This document shows, one piece after another, positions 1 to 5,269 of a stretch of 7,217 nucleotides of DNA. Under the pieces are notes generated by a model. It did no database searches and had not been told where the DNA came from. It worked only from the letters and a program-made list of their open reading frames with translations. The stretch is from Syntrophaceae bacterium UBA5761. GTDB lineage: Bacteria; Desulfobacterota; Syntrophia; Syntrophales; UBA4778. Made by a program: the position numbers and the translations under genes. The stretch spans positions 46,831 through 54,047 of the forward strand of contig DIEZ01000068.1 in assembly GCA_002418885.1 (NCBI GenBank). Reading direction: 5' to 3'. Each line of letters starts with the position of its first letter. The first letter of the stretch is position 1.

Positions 1-533
1 GTCATCGCGTCCTGGCAGTAGGGGAGTACGAGGTTCGCGGGATGGCATATCAAGTCCGCTCCGCGGAGGGTGAGAACCCTCATGGATTCGGGGAAGAACC
101 AGTCGAAGCAAACCATGACGCCGATTTTGCAACTGCCGATATCATAGACCGAGAATCCGATGTCGCCCGGTTTGAACCAGAGCTTCTCTTCGTTGAAGAG
201 ATGGATTTTTCTGTACGTTCCAATGTACCCTGTCGGACCGACGATGACGGCCGAGTTGAAGAGGTCTTCCCCTCGCCTTTCGATCAACCCCGCGACGATA
301 TGCGAGCCCTTCTTACGCGCGGCGCTGCACAGGGCCTCGGTGGTCCTGCCGCCCGGCACGGGCTCGGAAAGGCCGAAGGCCTCTTCCTGGGAAACGATCA
401 GGTAGCCCGTGTTGAAGAGTTCCGGCAGGACGATCACGTCGGCCTCGGTCTTTTCGACCATCGCCACCGCCTTCGCGGTGTTGCCTTCCACATCGCCGAA
501 GAGGGGGTTGAACTGGATAAACGCCGCTTTCAT
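1..533 (-). CDS. Nitrilase-superfamily carbon-nitrogen hydrolase, N-terminal part (runs off left edge)
   Basis: My own translation of the minus strand from ATG at 533 stays open to the window edge (177 residues; C-terminus missing). All three catalytic positions of the nitrilase superfamily are visible: Glu38 in LPELFNTGY, Lys109 in YRKIHLF and Cys142 in GVMVCFDWFFPE. This family hydrolyses amides or nitriles through a Glu-Lys-Cys triad in the cytoplasm. The substrate cannot be told from this part; omega-amidase, N-carbamoyl hydrolase and generic amidase types all remain possible. The start is supported by AGGAGG at 545-550, 11 nt upstream, and by the MKAAFIQFNP opening, typical of the family. 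It lies 59 nt downstream of ridA on the same strand, with no visible terminator between, so co-transcription is likely. The family assignment is firm; the specific reaction is unknown. Confidence 0.9.
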   Translation of the reverse strand, partial: MKAAFIQFNPLFGDVEGNTAKAVAMVEKTEADVIVLPELFNTGYLIVSQEEAFGLSEPVPGGRTTEALCSAARKKGSHIVAGLIERRGEDLFNSAVIVGPTGYIGTYRKIHLFNEEKLWFKPGDIGFSVYDIGSCKIGVMVCFDWFFPESMRVLTLRGADLICHPANLVLPYCQDAM

Positions 534-592
534 GCCCGCTTCGGCCTCCTTAGAAAGATTCTTTTTATCTCGACCCTGATTCCGCCTACCCG

Positions 593-979
593 TCATTTTC
601 CACAGATGACGGAAATTTCGACCGATGCGTTGCCGGGGAGTTGCGCAGCCTGGACGGTCTCACGAGCCGGGAAGATATTACCGAAGTACTTCCCGTAGAT
701 TTCGTTGAATTTGGCGAAATTGCCCAGATCCTCGAGAAACACCGTCACTTTCAAGACGTTTTCGAGGGTCATACCGCCGGCCGCGACCACGGCCTTGATG
801 TTTTCGAGGACGCGGGCAACCTCGGCCTCGAAGTCTCCCGTCAAGAGTATCCCCGTTTTCGGGTCGATGGCGATCATACCCGAAACGAAAAGCAGGTCGC
901 CGTACCGAACGGCCTGCGCATAAGGCCCGATGGCCTTCGGGGCATCGGGCGTGCTGACGATACTTCTCTTTCCAGCCAT
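593..979 (-). CDS. ridA: RidA family reactive intermediate deaminase
   Basis: A 128-residue protein matching the full length of the RidA/YjgF/YER057c/UK114 family. Family members hydrolyse reactive 2-aminoacrylate and other enamine/imine products of PLP enzymes to 2-keto acids, as cytoplasmic homotrimers. Visible landmarks are the N-terminal PDAPKAIGPYAQAV, FVSGMIAIDP, and the C-terminal signature NIFPARETVQAAQLPG followed by VEI. Arg106 and Glu121 correspond to the catalytic Arg105 and Glu120 of E. coli RidA, and Tyr20 to Tyr17, so a true RidA-type deaminase is likely. A purine-rich Shine-Dalgarno (AGGAAAGGGG) precedes the ATG at 979. The nitrilase-family gene follows at 59 nt; pairing the two fits a nitrogen-compound catabolism or damage-control role, which is inference. 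Confidence 0.95.
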   Translation of the reverse strand: MAGKRSIVSTPDAPKAIGPYAQAVRYGDLLFVSGMIAIDPKTGILLTGDFEAEVARVLENIKAVVAAGGMTLENVLKVTVFLEDLGNFAKFNEIYGKYFGNIFPARETVQAAQLPGNASVEISVICGK

Positions 980-1082
980 GAGAATCCCCTTTCCTGAACC
1001 TACTATTTTTTGTGACGGCGCATGTAACGAGCACCCGTGCGTCGAAAGATATCGCTATAGCCCGTCCCGGTTGATTTTCCTC

Positions 1083-1811
1083 TCACGCATTCTTTTTGCC
1101 GCAAAACATAACGGTCTGGTATAGTTTTCTTGCACATTCCGGACATATGCTATGACTGAAGTCCGCTTCTGAATGGTCCCTGATGTAACTTTCGAGCTGA
1201 TTCCAGTAACCCTTGTCGTCCCGTATCTTCTTACAGGACGAACAGATGGGCAAGAGCCCTCTCAGGACTTTCAAGTTGGCAAGCGCCTCGCGCAATTCTT
1301 TCAAGAGACGCTGGTTCTCCAGCTCAACTTCCTTTCTCAGGGTGATGTCTGAATGTGTTCCCACAACGCGAAGAGGCTTGCCGTCTTCCATCCAGCTCAT
1401 GACCTTCCCCCGGTCGAGAACCCATTTGTAATACCCGTCTTTGCAAAGAAGCCTATGTTCATTCTCGTAGTAAGGGGTCTGCCCATTCAGATGGGCGTTG
1501 AGGTCTGCGTATACCGAATCCTTGTCATCGGGATGAACCCGTTTCTCCCATTCCGAAAAGTGGTTCGATATTTCTTCCTCGGCGAAACCAAGCATCTCTT
1601 TCCACCTCTTCGAAAAGAAGACCTCATTAGTCACGGCATTCCAGTCCCATACACCGTCACGATTCCCTTCCAATGCATAACTCCAGCTTAATTCCTTATC
1701 CCGGGACAGCGTGGCCGCCTCAGTAAGATTGGTCACCAAACGCTTCAATTCCTCAATACGGTCTCGAAGGTTCCTGACTAATTGCTCATTGGCGTCACTT
1801 TGATTTCCCAT
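1083..1811 (-). CDS. PAS-domain protein with C-terminal double CxxC tail, no output enzyme domain
   Basis: About 242 residues. Numbering below is from the upstream ATG at 1817. Residues 8-45 look like a coiled coil; 45-165 form a PAS_3/PAC fold (GVWDWNAVTNEVFFSKRWKEM, HPDD at 96-99, GTHSDITLRKE at 153-163); 163-185 is a second helix. The tail from about 188 carries LLPICSSCKKIRDDKGYWNQ and ends with SICPECARKLY, placing two CxxC pairs at C192/C195 and C225/C228. No histidine kinase, GGDEF or HD domain follows. From memory, this tail recurs at the ends of PAS and response-regulator proteins of anaerobic bacteria; zinc or iron binding is a guess. Start choice: GGAGAGG abuts the ATG at 1817 with no spacing, but stands 6 nt before the in-frame ATG at 1811, so 1811 is preferred. 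The ligand is unknown. Confidence 0.85.
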   Translation of the reverse strand: MGNQSDANEQLVRNLRDRIEELKRLVTNLTEAATLSRDKELSWSYALEGNRDGVWDWNAVTNEVFFSKRWKEMLGFAEEEISNHFSEWEKRVHPDDKDSVYADLNAHLNGQTPYYENEHRLLCKDGYYKWVLDRGKVMSWMEDGKPLRVVGTHSDITLRKEVELENQRLLKELREALANLKVLRGLLPICSSCKKIRDDKGYWNQLESYIRDHSEADFSHSICPECARKLYQTVMFCGKKNA

Positions 1812-1961
1812 ACGCATCCTCTCCAGTAAACTCGCTCAGCACAATCGCGCTACTCGATTTCGCGGGCGGGCAATAACTCTTGTGAAACAAAGCGTTCCGC
1901 ACGACCAACCGGCAAAGGAATGCAGCGGAAGAAAACCCACGGCTGCCCCCGACAAGCCCTT

Positions 1962-2306
1962 TCATATTGTAAGCAGTTTTTCTCCCTTTGCTATGATCTC
2001 CGTGAGAGGGGCTCCCCAATACTTGACTTCGATCTTGAGATCTTCCAAGGTCTGCGTCACCCCCAACTGGTCCGAACAGGCCTTGCAGGCCGTTACGTGG
2101 ACACCGGCATCCATAGCCTCCATGACCTTTTTCTGGATGTCTGCGTTCTCACCCACCAATTTTGCAGTCGCGCCCCAGATGATAAGGGTTACTTTCTCCC
2201 ACCAACCACGGACAAGAGAATTTACAGTGTACATAAACACCATTTTTTCTGCTGTAATCAGGTTGTCATTGGTCCATAGCACGTAAAGGTGTTTTTTCTC
2301 GCTCAC
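1962..2306 (-). CDS. DsrE-family protein
   Basis: A 114-residue protein starting with GTG at 2306, preceded by AAAGGAG with 7-nt spacing; no other start competes. The sequence fits the small soluble DsrE/DsrF-like alpha/beta fold: KKHLYVLWTNDNLITAEKMV (strand plus helix), VTLIIWGATAKLV (core strand and turn), and AGVHVTACKACSDQLGV containing Cys74 and Cys77 as a CxxC pair. Characterised DsrE/TusD relatives carry persulfide sulfur on a conserved cysteine in sulfur-relay complexes, but this single-gene type is widespread outside dsr operons and its role is not established. No dsrF, dsrH, tusBCD or dsrC lies nearby. The gene stands alone, 138 bp downstream of the insertion sequence. Family call confident, function open. 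Confidence 0.85.
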   Translation of the reverse strand: MSEKKHLYVLWTNDNLITAEKMVFMYTVNSLVRGWWEKVTLIIWGATAKLVGENADIQKKVMEAMDAGVHVTACKACSDQLGVTQTLEDLKIEVKYWGAPLTEIIAKGEKLLTI

Positions 2307-2368
2307 CGATAGACTCCTTTCTCAACTTTGGTTCAGCTTTAGTTTTCCATAACTTGCCCCACGTAGCC

Positions 2369-2397
2369 ATTGTAACACTACGTCGTGCCCTCAACCA
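2369..2397 (-). promoter_or_regulatory. Weak candidate promoter for the DsrE-family gene
   Basis: On the minus strand a good -10 (TACAAT, 2369-2374) lies 17 bp from a poor -35 (TGGTTG, 2392-2397), about 62 nt upstream of the GTG start at 2306. Only the -10 resembles consensus, so this is a guess. Confidence 0.25.
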
Positions 2398-2444
2398 GTT
2401 TGTCCTTCTTCGTATAAAGATGTGAATACCGGCGCTGTTGCACT

Positions 2445-2470
2445 TGGAGTTGCCCCTATTTTTCCGGACA
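2445..2470. repeat. IS2-like terminal inverted repeat, left in window (orfB end)
   Basis: A 26-bp end beginning TGGAGTTGCCCC and ending CCGGACA. It matches the opposite end at about 20 positions with one single-base gap. The orfB stop codon (TAG, 2456-2458) lies inside it, as is common in IS3-family elements. Confidence 0.8.
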
Positions 2471-3289
2471 CGGTTCAAGCGTAAGTTGATTTCTCCTATA
2501 CTCTCCGGGCGGCATCGTTTTCAACCCCTTATGGGGATGATGTTCATTGTAATCGTTAAACCGGTGGGGAAACTGTTCAAGCACCGTTTTTGCGTCAGGC
2601 ATAGGATTCACATGGACATAGTCTCGCTTAAACGTCTTCACGAAGGATTCCGCCATCCCATTGGATTCCGGGCTGTAGCAGGGCGTCGTACAGACATCCA
2701 GACCTCGCATTCCGGCAAAACGCCGGGTTTCCCTGGCGATGAAGGCGGGGCCGTTGTCACTGAGCCGTTGGATTCCGGTCGGCACGCGATCCACGGAACC
2801 GAACCGATATTCTATCGCTTCGGTTATGATATCCCGTACCAGGCTCCCGCAGATGCCTCCCGTGGTGCCCACACAGCTCATGATCTCGCGATCGCAGCAG
2901 TCACGGCTGAAGGCGACACGAACCCGCTCCCCGTTCCAGCAGACAATCTCAAAAGCGTCGGACACGACCTTCACCGGCCGGCCTGTATGCCGCTGCAGCA
3001 GGAGCCCGTTCATGATCCGATAGACCCGCTTGTGGTTAACCGGTTCTTCGCAACGACGGCTCAACAGTGCCGTTACCCGGCGATATCCATGGGCGGGGCG
3101 TGCATCCACGATCTCCCGGATCAGGGACGGATACCGTCGCCTGCCGCCCTGGACGACGCTCCGGCGCGTTTGATACTGATAGGAGCGATGCACCCCCATT
3201 GTATCGGCAATCGCCTTCATCGGATGTCGTCCTTCTTCCGCAAGGGCACGCGCGAGATCAGTTTTTTTCACGGGCAAGGCGAACGGCAT
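2456..3289 (-). CDS. IS3-family (IS2 group) transposase OrfB, internally deleted
   Basis: A 277-residue rve/DDE integrase-fold transposase reading frame. Asp111 (SDAFE), Asp178 (RLSDNGPAF) and Glu214 (SNGMAESFVKTFKRDY) form the catalytic triad, with the expected 35 residues between Asp178 and Glu214. Other landmarks are HGYRRV, KRVYRIM, SRDCCDRE and NEHHPHKGLK. Compared with my recollection of E. coli IS2, the stretch between LLLQR and SDAFE is about 16 residues shorter: the DGKV...SNxRWC block just before the first catalytic Asp is gone, in frame. The ATG at 3289 lies inside orfA, and the true product would be an OrfAB fusion made by -1 frameshifting at the A-run near 3267-3273. With orfA damaged too, an active enzyme is unlikely. 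Confidence 0.8.
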   Translation of the reverse strand: MPFALPVKKTDLARALAEEGRHPMKAIADTMGVHRSYQYQTRRSVVQGGRRRYPSLIREIVDARPAHGYRRVTALLSRRCEEPVNHKRVYRIMNGLLLQRHTGRPVKVVSDAFEIVCWNGERVRVAFSRDCCDREIMSCVGTTGGICGSLVRDIITEAIEYRFGSVDRVPTGIQRLSDNGPAFIARETRRFAGMRGLDVCTTPCYSPESNGMAESFVKTFKRDYVHVNPMPDAKTVLEQFPHRFNDYNEHHPHKGLKTMPPGEYRRNQLTLEPCPEK

Positions 3290-3548
3290 CTTTCAATATC
3301 TCCACTTCCATGGTCTTGCGGCCTAACGGACGCTCCGGTTCACGAATGCGATTCCGAAGCTCCTTTGCCTCCGACGCAGGAACAACTCCTTCACTGGCCT
3401 GCACCGCCGAAAGAGCACCTTCATTGAATGTGACGATCTCAACAGAATCCAGGGTCACCTTCTTCCTCGCTCCAGCTGTATTACTATGCCTACAACTACA
3501 ACGTATTTCCAGGTTCAAGGTGTCCGGTAGAAACGGGGGCTGGTCCAC
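3258..3548 (-). pseudogene. IS2-group OrfA remnant, helix-turn-helix deleted and C-terminus truncated
   Basis: The 96-codon frame preserves IS2 OrfA-like pieces: GARKKVTLDSVEIV, then directly FNEGALSAVQASEGVVPASE, then GRKTMEVEILKDAVRLAREK. In E. coli IS2 OrfA about 30 residues holding the DNA-binding helix-turn-helix separate the equivalents of the first two pieces; here they are missing. At the 3' end the frame stops as EKN-stop at 3258. If the seven-A run (3267-3273) had one more A, the frame would continue as EKKLISRVPLRKKDDIR-stop, resembling the IS2 OrfA tail, and orfB would lie in the usual -1 frame. A one-base loss in the slippery run is therefore likely. The apparent GTG start is inside the inverted repeat. 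Probably a dead gene. Confidence 0.7.
3521..3547. repeat. IS2-like terminal inverted repeat, right in window (orfA end)
   Basis: Read on the minus strand it begins TGGACCAGCCCC and ends ACCGGACA (27 bp), pairing with the repeat at 2445-2470. The only long orfA start codon (GTG, 3546-3548) falls within this repeat, so it is unlikely to be the original orfA start. Confidence 0.8.
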
Positions 3549-3627
3549 CCTTATGCTATGCGGTATTATTCTTTAATTTGGCTGTTAATTCCTTTATATT
3601 GCAGTATGTGTCGTTATTTATTTTGAC

Positions 3628-3692
3628 GTGTAACGTGCGGATCAGTGGCGGCGCGTCCTTTTGCGCCCTACACTGCAGCAGCAATATTGCCC
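3628..3692 (-). other. attC recombination site of cassette D (degenerate)
   Basis: It begins 3 bp after the parE stop codon. Minus-strand R'' is GGGCAAT, where GGGTAAC would fit cassette D's own 5' end; R' is GTTACAC (3628-3634). The inner stem is recognisable: CAGTG and GGCGC pair with GCGCC and CACTG across an AAAAGGAC loop. Box divergence suggests reduced recombination activity. Confidence 0.55.
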
Positions 3693-3695
3693 TCT

Positions 3696-3986
3696 TTATG
3701 CTTCAGGTTCGTCAGGCAACTGAGCACCGTGCCACACGGCGACAATCCACACTGTCTTCTCCTTCACCCTGTAGAAAAAACGGTATGGGGTCACGATCAC
3801 TTCACGAAAGGGCAGATCTGGAAATTCTGGAAGAAATCTTCCGGAATCAGAAAATTCCTTGAGACGAGAGAGTTTCTTTTCTGATTTCCGACGAAAGGCT
3901 GTAGCGGCCGAACGATTGTCCCGGTGAATGTAGGCAATCGCCTCGAGAAACTGGCGACGGGCCGTTGGGGTGAAGAGAATTTTCAA
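3696..3986 (-). CDS. ParE/RelE-family type II toxin
   Basis: A 96-residue basic protein with the ParE layout: an N-terminal strand (MKILFTPTARRQFLEAIAYI), two helices rich in Arg/Lys (about 25-44), LKEFSDSGRFLPEF at 42-55, then the antiparallel sheet with FREVIVTPYRFFYRV and the terminal VWIVAVWHGAQ. ParE proteins usually poison DNA gyrase whereas RelE relatives cleave mRNA on the ribosome; the SGR...RE...YR...HGA pattern favours ParE, but the target cannot be settled by reading. The start is TTG at 3986, overlapping the antitoxin stop in a 4-nt TTGA, so translation is probably coupled and the rare start should keep toxin output below antitoxin. It forms cassette D with the antitoxin; its stop is immediately followed by an attC-like site. 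Confidence 0.9.
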   Translation of the reverse strand: MKILFTPTARRQFLEAIAYIHRDNRSAATAFRRKSEKKLSRLKEFSDSGRFLPEFPDLPFREVIVTPYRFFYRVKEKTVWIVAVWHGAQLPDEPEA

Positions 3987-4264
3987 GGTTTCGCAGCCTC
4001 AAGAAAACGGTCTGCTTCCTTCAATACGTCGCCAAGTTCATGGCCTATACCTGCATCGATTTCTTTCTCCCCTCGCGCCAGCAATCGCAAGACCTCGAGT
4101 TCACGCTGCGAGTCCTCGTAAGCCTCCATGCTTACCAAGACTGCTGCCGCTCGTCCCCGTTGGGTAATAAAAACTGGTTCTCTGGACGAGGACACGCCTT
4201 TGACGACGTCGCTGGCGTTTTGTCTGAGATCAGAAATGGGGATGATCTTTGGAGTCCTTGACAT
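3983..4264 (-). CDS. Phd/YefM-family antitoxin
   Basis: A 93-residue protein from ATG at 4264. The N-terminal Phd/YefM DNA-binding and dimerisation domain is clear: IIPISDLRQNASDVVKGV (about 7-24), EPVFITQRGRAAAVLVSMEAYE (about 29-50). The C-terminal helical region (RELEVLRLLARGEKEIDAGI to FLEAAKP) is the part expected to wrap and neutralise the toxin. GGGAGG at 4273-4278, 8 nt upstream, fixes this start; an extension upstream to 4303 would run through the promoter and operator and is rejected. The gene precedes parE and overlaps it by 4 nt, the canonical order. Autorepression is likely, because a near-perfect palindrome overlaps the -10 element. Addiction modules of this kind are common in integron arrays, where they are thought to stabilise the array. 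Confidence 0.92.
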   Translation of the reverse strand: MSRTPKIIPISDLRQNASDVVKGVSSSREPVFITQRGRAAAVLVSMEAYEDSQRELEVLRLLARGEKEIDAGIGHELGDVLKEADRFLEAAKP

Positions 4265-4278
4265 TGTTTGTACCTCCC

Positions 4279-4297
4279 GTAGGTATATTATACGTAC
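4279..4297. promoter_or_regulatory. Palindromic operator of the toxin-antitoxin operon
   Basis: Minus strand GTACGTATA-A-TATACCTAC: two 9-bp arms around a single A with one mismatch, the inner 11 bases being a perfect palindrome. It covers the -10 hexamer and ends at the base before the Shine-Dalgarno, the expected place for autorepression by a Phd/YefM dimer or the antitoxin-toxin complex. Confidence 0.7.
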
Positions 4298-4319
4298 TGC
4301 CAACGATCCACTTTGTCAA
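4287..4319 (-). promoter_or_regulatory. Cassette-borne promoter of the toxin-antitoxin operon
   Basis: Exact consensus hexamers on the minus strand: TTGACA (4314-4319) and TATAAT (4287-4292), 22 nt upstream of the antitoxin ATG. The 21-bp spacer is longer than the usual 17, so either the promoter is weakened or another -35/-10 pairing is used. It lies 14 bp inside the cassette D junction, so the operon need not depend on the integron promoter. Confidence 0.6.
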
Positions 4320-4333
4320 GGGCTGACCACTTT

Positions 4334-4389
4334 GGGTAACGAAGAGTTCACCGGGAGCTTAAGCGATCCGGTGGAACGACTGGTTGGGC
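4334..4389 (-). other. attC recombination site of cassette C (56 bp)
   Basis: Short, classic architecture on the minus strand. R'' is GCCCAAC (4383-4389), followed by a 5-nt spacer and GTTCCACCGG; the opposite arm CCGGTGAAC, a 5-nt spacer and R' GTTACCC (4334-4340) complete it. The arms pair completely except for one extra C on the R'' side, corresponding to the extrahelical base that sets strand choice for the integrase. It begins 4 bp after the HEPN gene's stop codon. Confidence 0.85.
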
Positions 4390-4393
4390 CGAA

Positions 4394-5083
4394 TCACGCG
4401 ATCTTTCCGAACTTGATCCGCTTCCACGGCGCGGACCCAAGTTGTGTCTTTAAGTGCACTGTCGCCGTATTGTGTGTTCGAACTGCCAGGCAGTAAACAA
4501 GTTTCCTCGCCTCTCTAACATCTGCGAGTTCCACCTTCTTGGCCGATTGCACGCGGTGCGCGATGCCCCCCCTTAAAGTAATGAGGTCGTCCAGGGCCGT
4601 GGTTGCTTTTTCAACGGTGAAACCGTCCCAGGTCCAGTTGCTTGAGAGCTTCTCCAGACCGATGGTTTTGTAAAATAACTCATCCACCTGTGCCGTTCGG
4701 GGTGTGTTCATGACGCCGACTGTCTTTGCAAGTACCGACTTGAGATTATCCTTTAAGACGCTTCGCCAGCCTTCACCCGCCAACTCCCACATTTTCATTC
4801 CTGTGTGCGTTGAAGTGATCCGCTCCAGAACATTCTTCGGCACGGTCCTGTAGTCGGCAGAGCTTGCAATTAAATGGCCCAGCGCTTCACTCACCAGATC
4901 CTCCACAAATGCTTCCCAGCATGCGACTAAAAGAACAATGCTGCTCTTGTACAGAATTTCTCGGTCGTGGGTCGCTGCTGGTTCGGTATTATTACTCGGC
5001 GACCTGAATTGATGTAGCCGTCCAACTTCTTTTACGTTCTCAATTAGCGCATTCACGTGCTTGTTATTAGGATCGACTGGCAT
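4394..5083 (-). CDS. HEPN-domain protein, RiboL-PSP-HEPN-like, putative ribonuclease
   Basis: A 229-residue, mostly helical soluble protein without signal peptide or membrane segments. The first helical unit contains REILYKSSIVLLVACWEAFVEDLV (about 41-64); the later one contains TTALDDLITLRGGIAHRVQS (about 161-180), where Arg171 and His176 form the RX4H motif typical of catalytic HEPN ribonucleases. The WEAFVEDLV plus RxxIAHR pattern resembles the RiboL-PSP-HEPN/MAE_28990 families, whose members are proposed toxin or defence RNases. The start at 5083 is set by AAGGAG with 6-nt spacing. The gene fills cassette C alone: no MNT nucleotidyltransferase or other antitoxin partner is adjacent inside the cassette. 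Only 19 nt separate the cassette junction from the ATG, so there is no room for a promoter; transcription must come from upstream. Family moderately sure, activity inferred. Confidence 0.75.
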   Translation of the reverse strand: MPVDPNNKHVNALIENVKEVGRLHQFRSPSNNTEPAATHDREILYKSSIVLLVACWEAFVEDLVSEALGHLIASSADYRTVPKNVLERITSTHTGMKMWELAGEGWRSVLKDNLKSVLAKTVGVMNTPRTAQVDELFYKTIGLEKLSSNWTWDGFTVEKATTALDDLITLRGGIAHRVQSAKKVELADVREARKLVYCLAVRTHNTATVHLKTQLGSAPWKRIKFGKIA

Positions 5084-5102
5084 TCATTGCTCCTTATTTT
5101 CA

Positions 5103-5241
5103 GCCCAACGGCTGGCATGAGGGGCTGGGAAAAGCTTACGACAATCTTAGATACTATGCAAAAATATCGCTTTTAGGCGGCCTACGCAAAAGAGAAAAAG
5201 TCGCCCGCTTTTCCCAGTCCACCTCCATGCCTTTGTTAGCC
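5103..5241 (-). other. attC recombination site of cassette B (139 bp)
   Basis: Minus-strand R'' GGCTAAC (5235-5241) and R' GTTGGGC (5103-5109, matching GTTRRRY). Long imperfect arms: GGCATGGAGGTGGACTGGG plus AAAAGC pairs with GCTTTTCCCAGCCCC plus TCATGCC, around a loop of about 70 nt. R' belongs half to the next cassette, explaining its mismatch to R''. Confidence 0.85.
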
Positions 5242-5269
5242 GCAATCGCAGGTTTTGTTTTTAAGAATG

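Larger units (their letters stand above)
2445..3547 (-). mobile_element. Degenerate IS2-group insertion sequence (IS3 family), 1103 bp
   Basis: Bounded by imperfect inverted repeats whose outer ends both read TGGA followed by GCCCC and later CCGGACA, closely resembling E. coli IS2 ends as I remember them (TGGATTTGCCCC). Inside are orfA and orfB on the minus strand in the standard order. At 1103 bp it is over 200 bp shorter than IS2 (about 1.33 kb), explained by internal losses in both frames. The 5-bp flanks (GCACT at 2440-2444 and CCCTT at 3548-3552) do not form a target-site duplication, so this is an old insertion or one edge has been rearranged. It sits between the last recognisable cassette and the chromosomal genes. 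Confidence 0.85.

Noticed and set aside
42..698. Plus-strand 218-codon open frame
   Set aside because: Lies opposite the nitrilase and the end of ridA; composition is a codon shadow of those genes and it matches no family.
1818..1961. Possible attC after the DsrE gene
   Set aside because: GTTGGTC-like words occur but there is no RYYYAAC partner or long stem, so the DsrE gene is not called a cassette.
1795..2019. Minus-strand 74-codon frame between the DsrE and PAS genes
   Set aside because: Overlaps the DsrE 3' end in another frame, no ribosome-binding site, low-complexity unrecognisable product.
2438..3427. Plus-strand 329-codon open frame
   Set aside because: Antisense shadow of the transposase, which has clear DDE motifs on the minus strand.
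2440..3552. Target-site duplication around the insertion sequence
   Set aside because: GCACT and CCCTT agree at only two aligned positions; shifting the ends to improve this breaks the TGGA termini.
4265..4303. Upstream extension of the antitoxin
   Set aside because: It would translate the -10 region and operator and lacks a ribosome-binding site; the ATG at 4264 has GGGAGG at ideal spacing.
5103..5241. Rho-independent terminator or riboswitch reading of the large hairpins between genes
   Set aside because: The hairpins lack U-tracts and carry RYYYAAC/GTTRRRY boxes with cassette-specific complementarity, which fits attC better.
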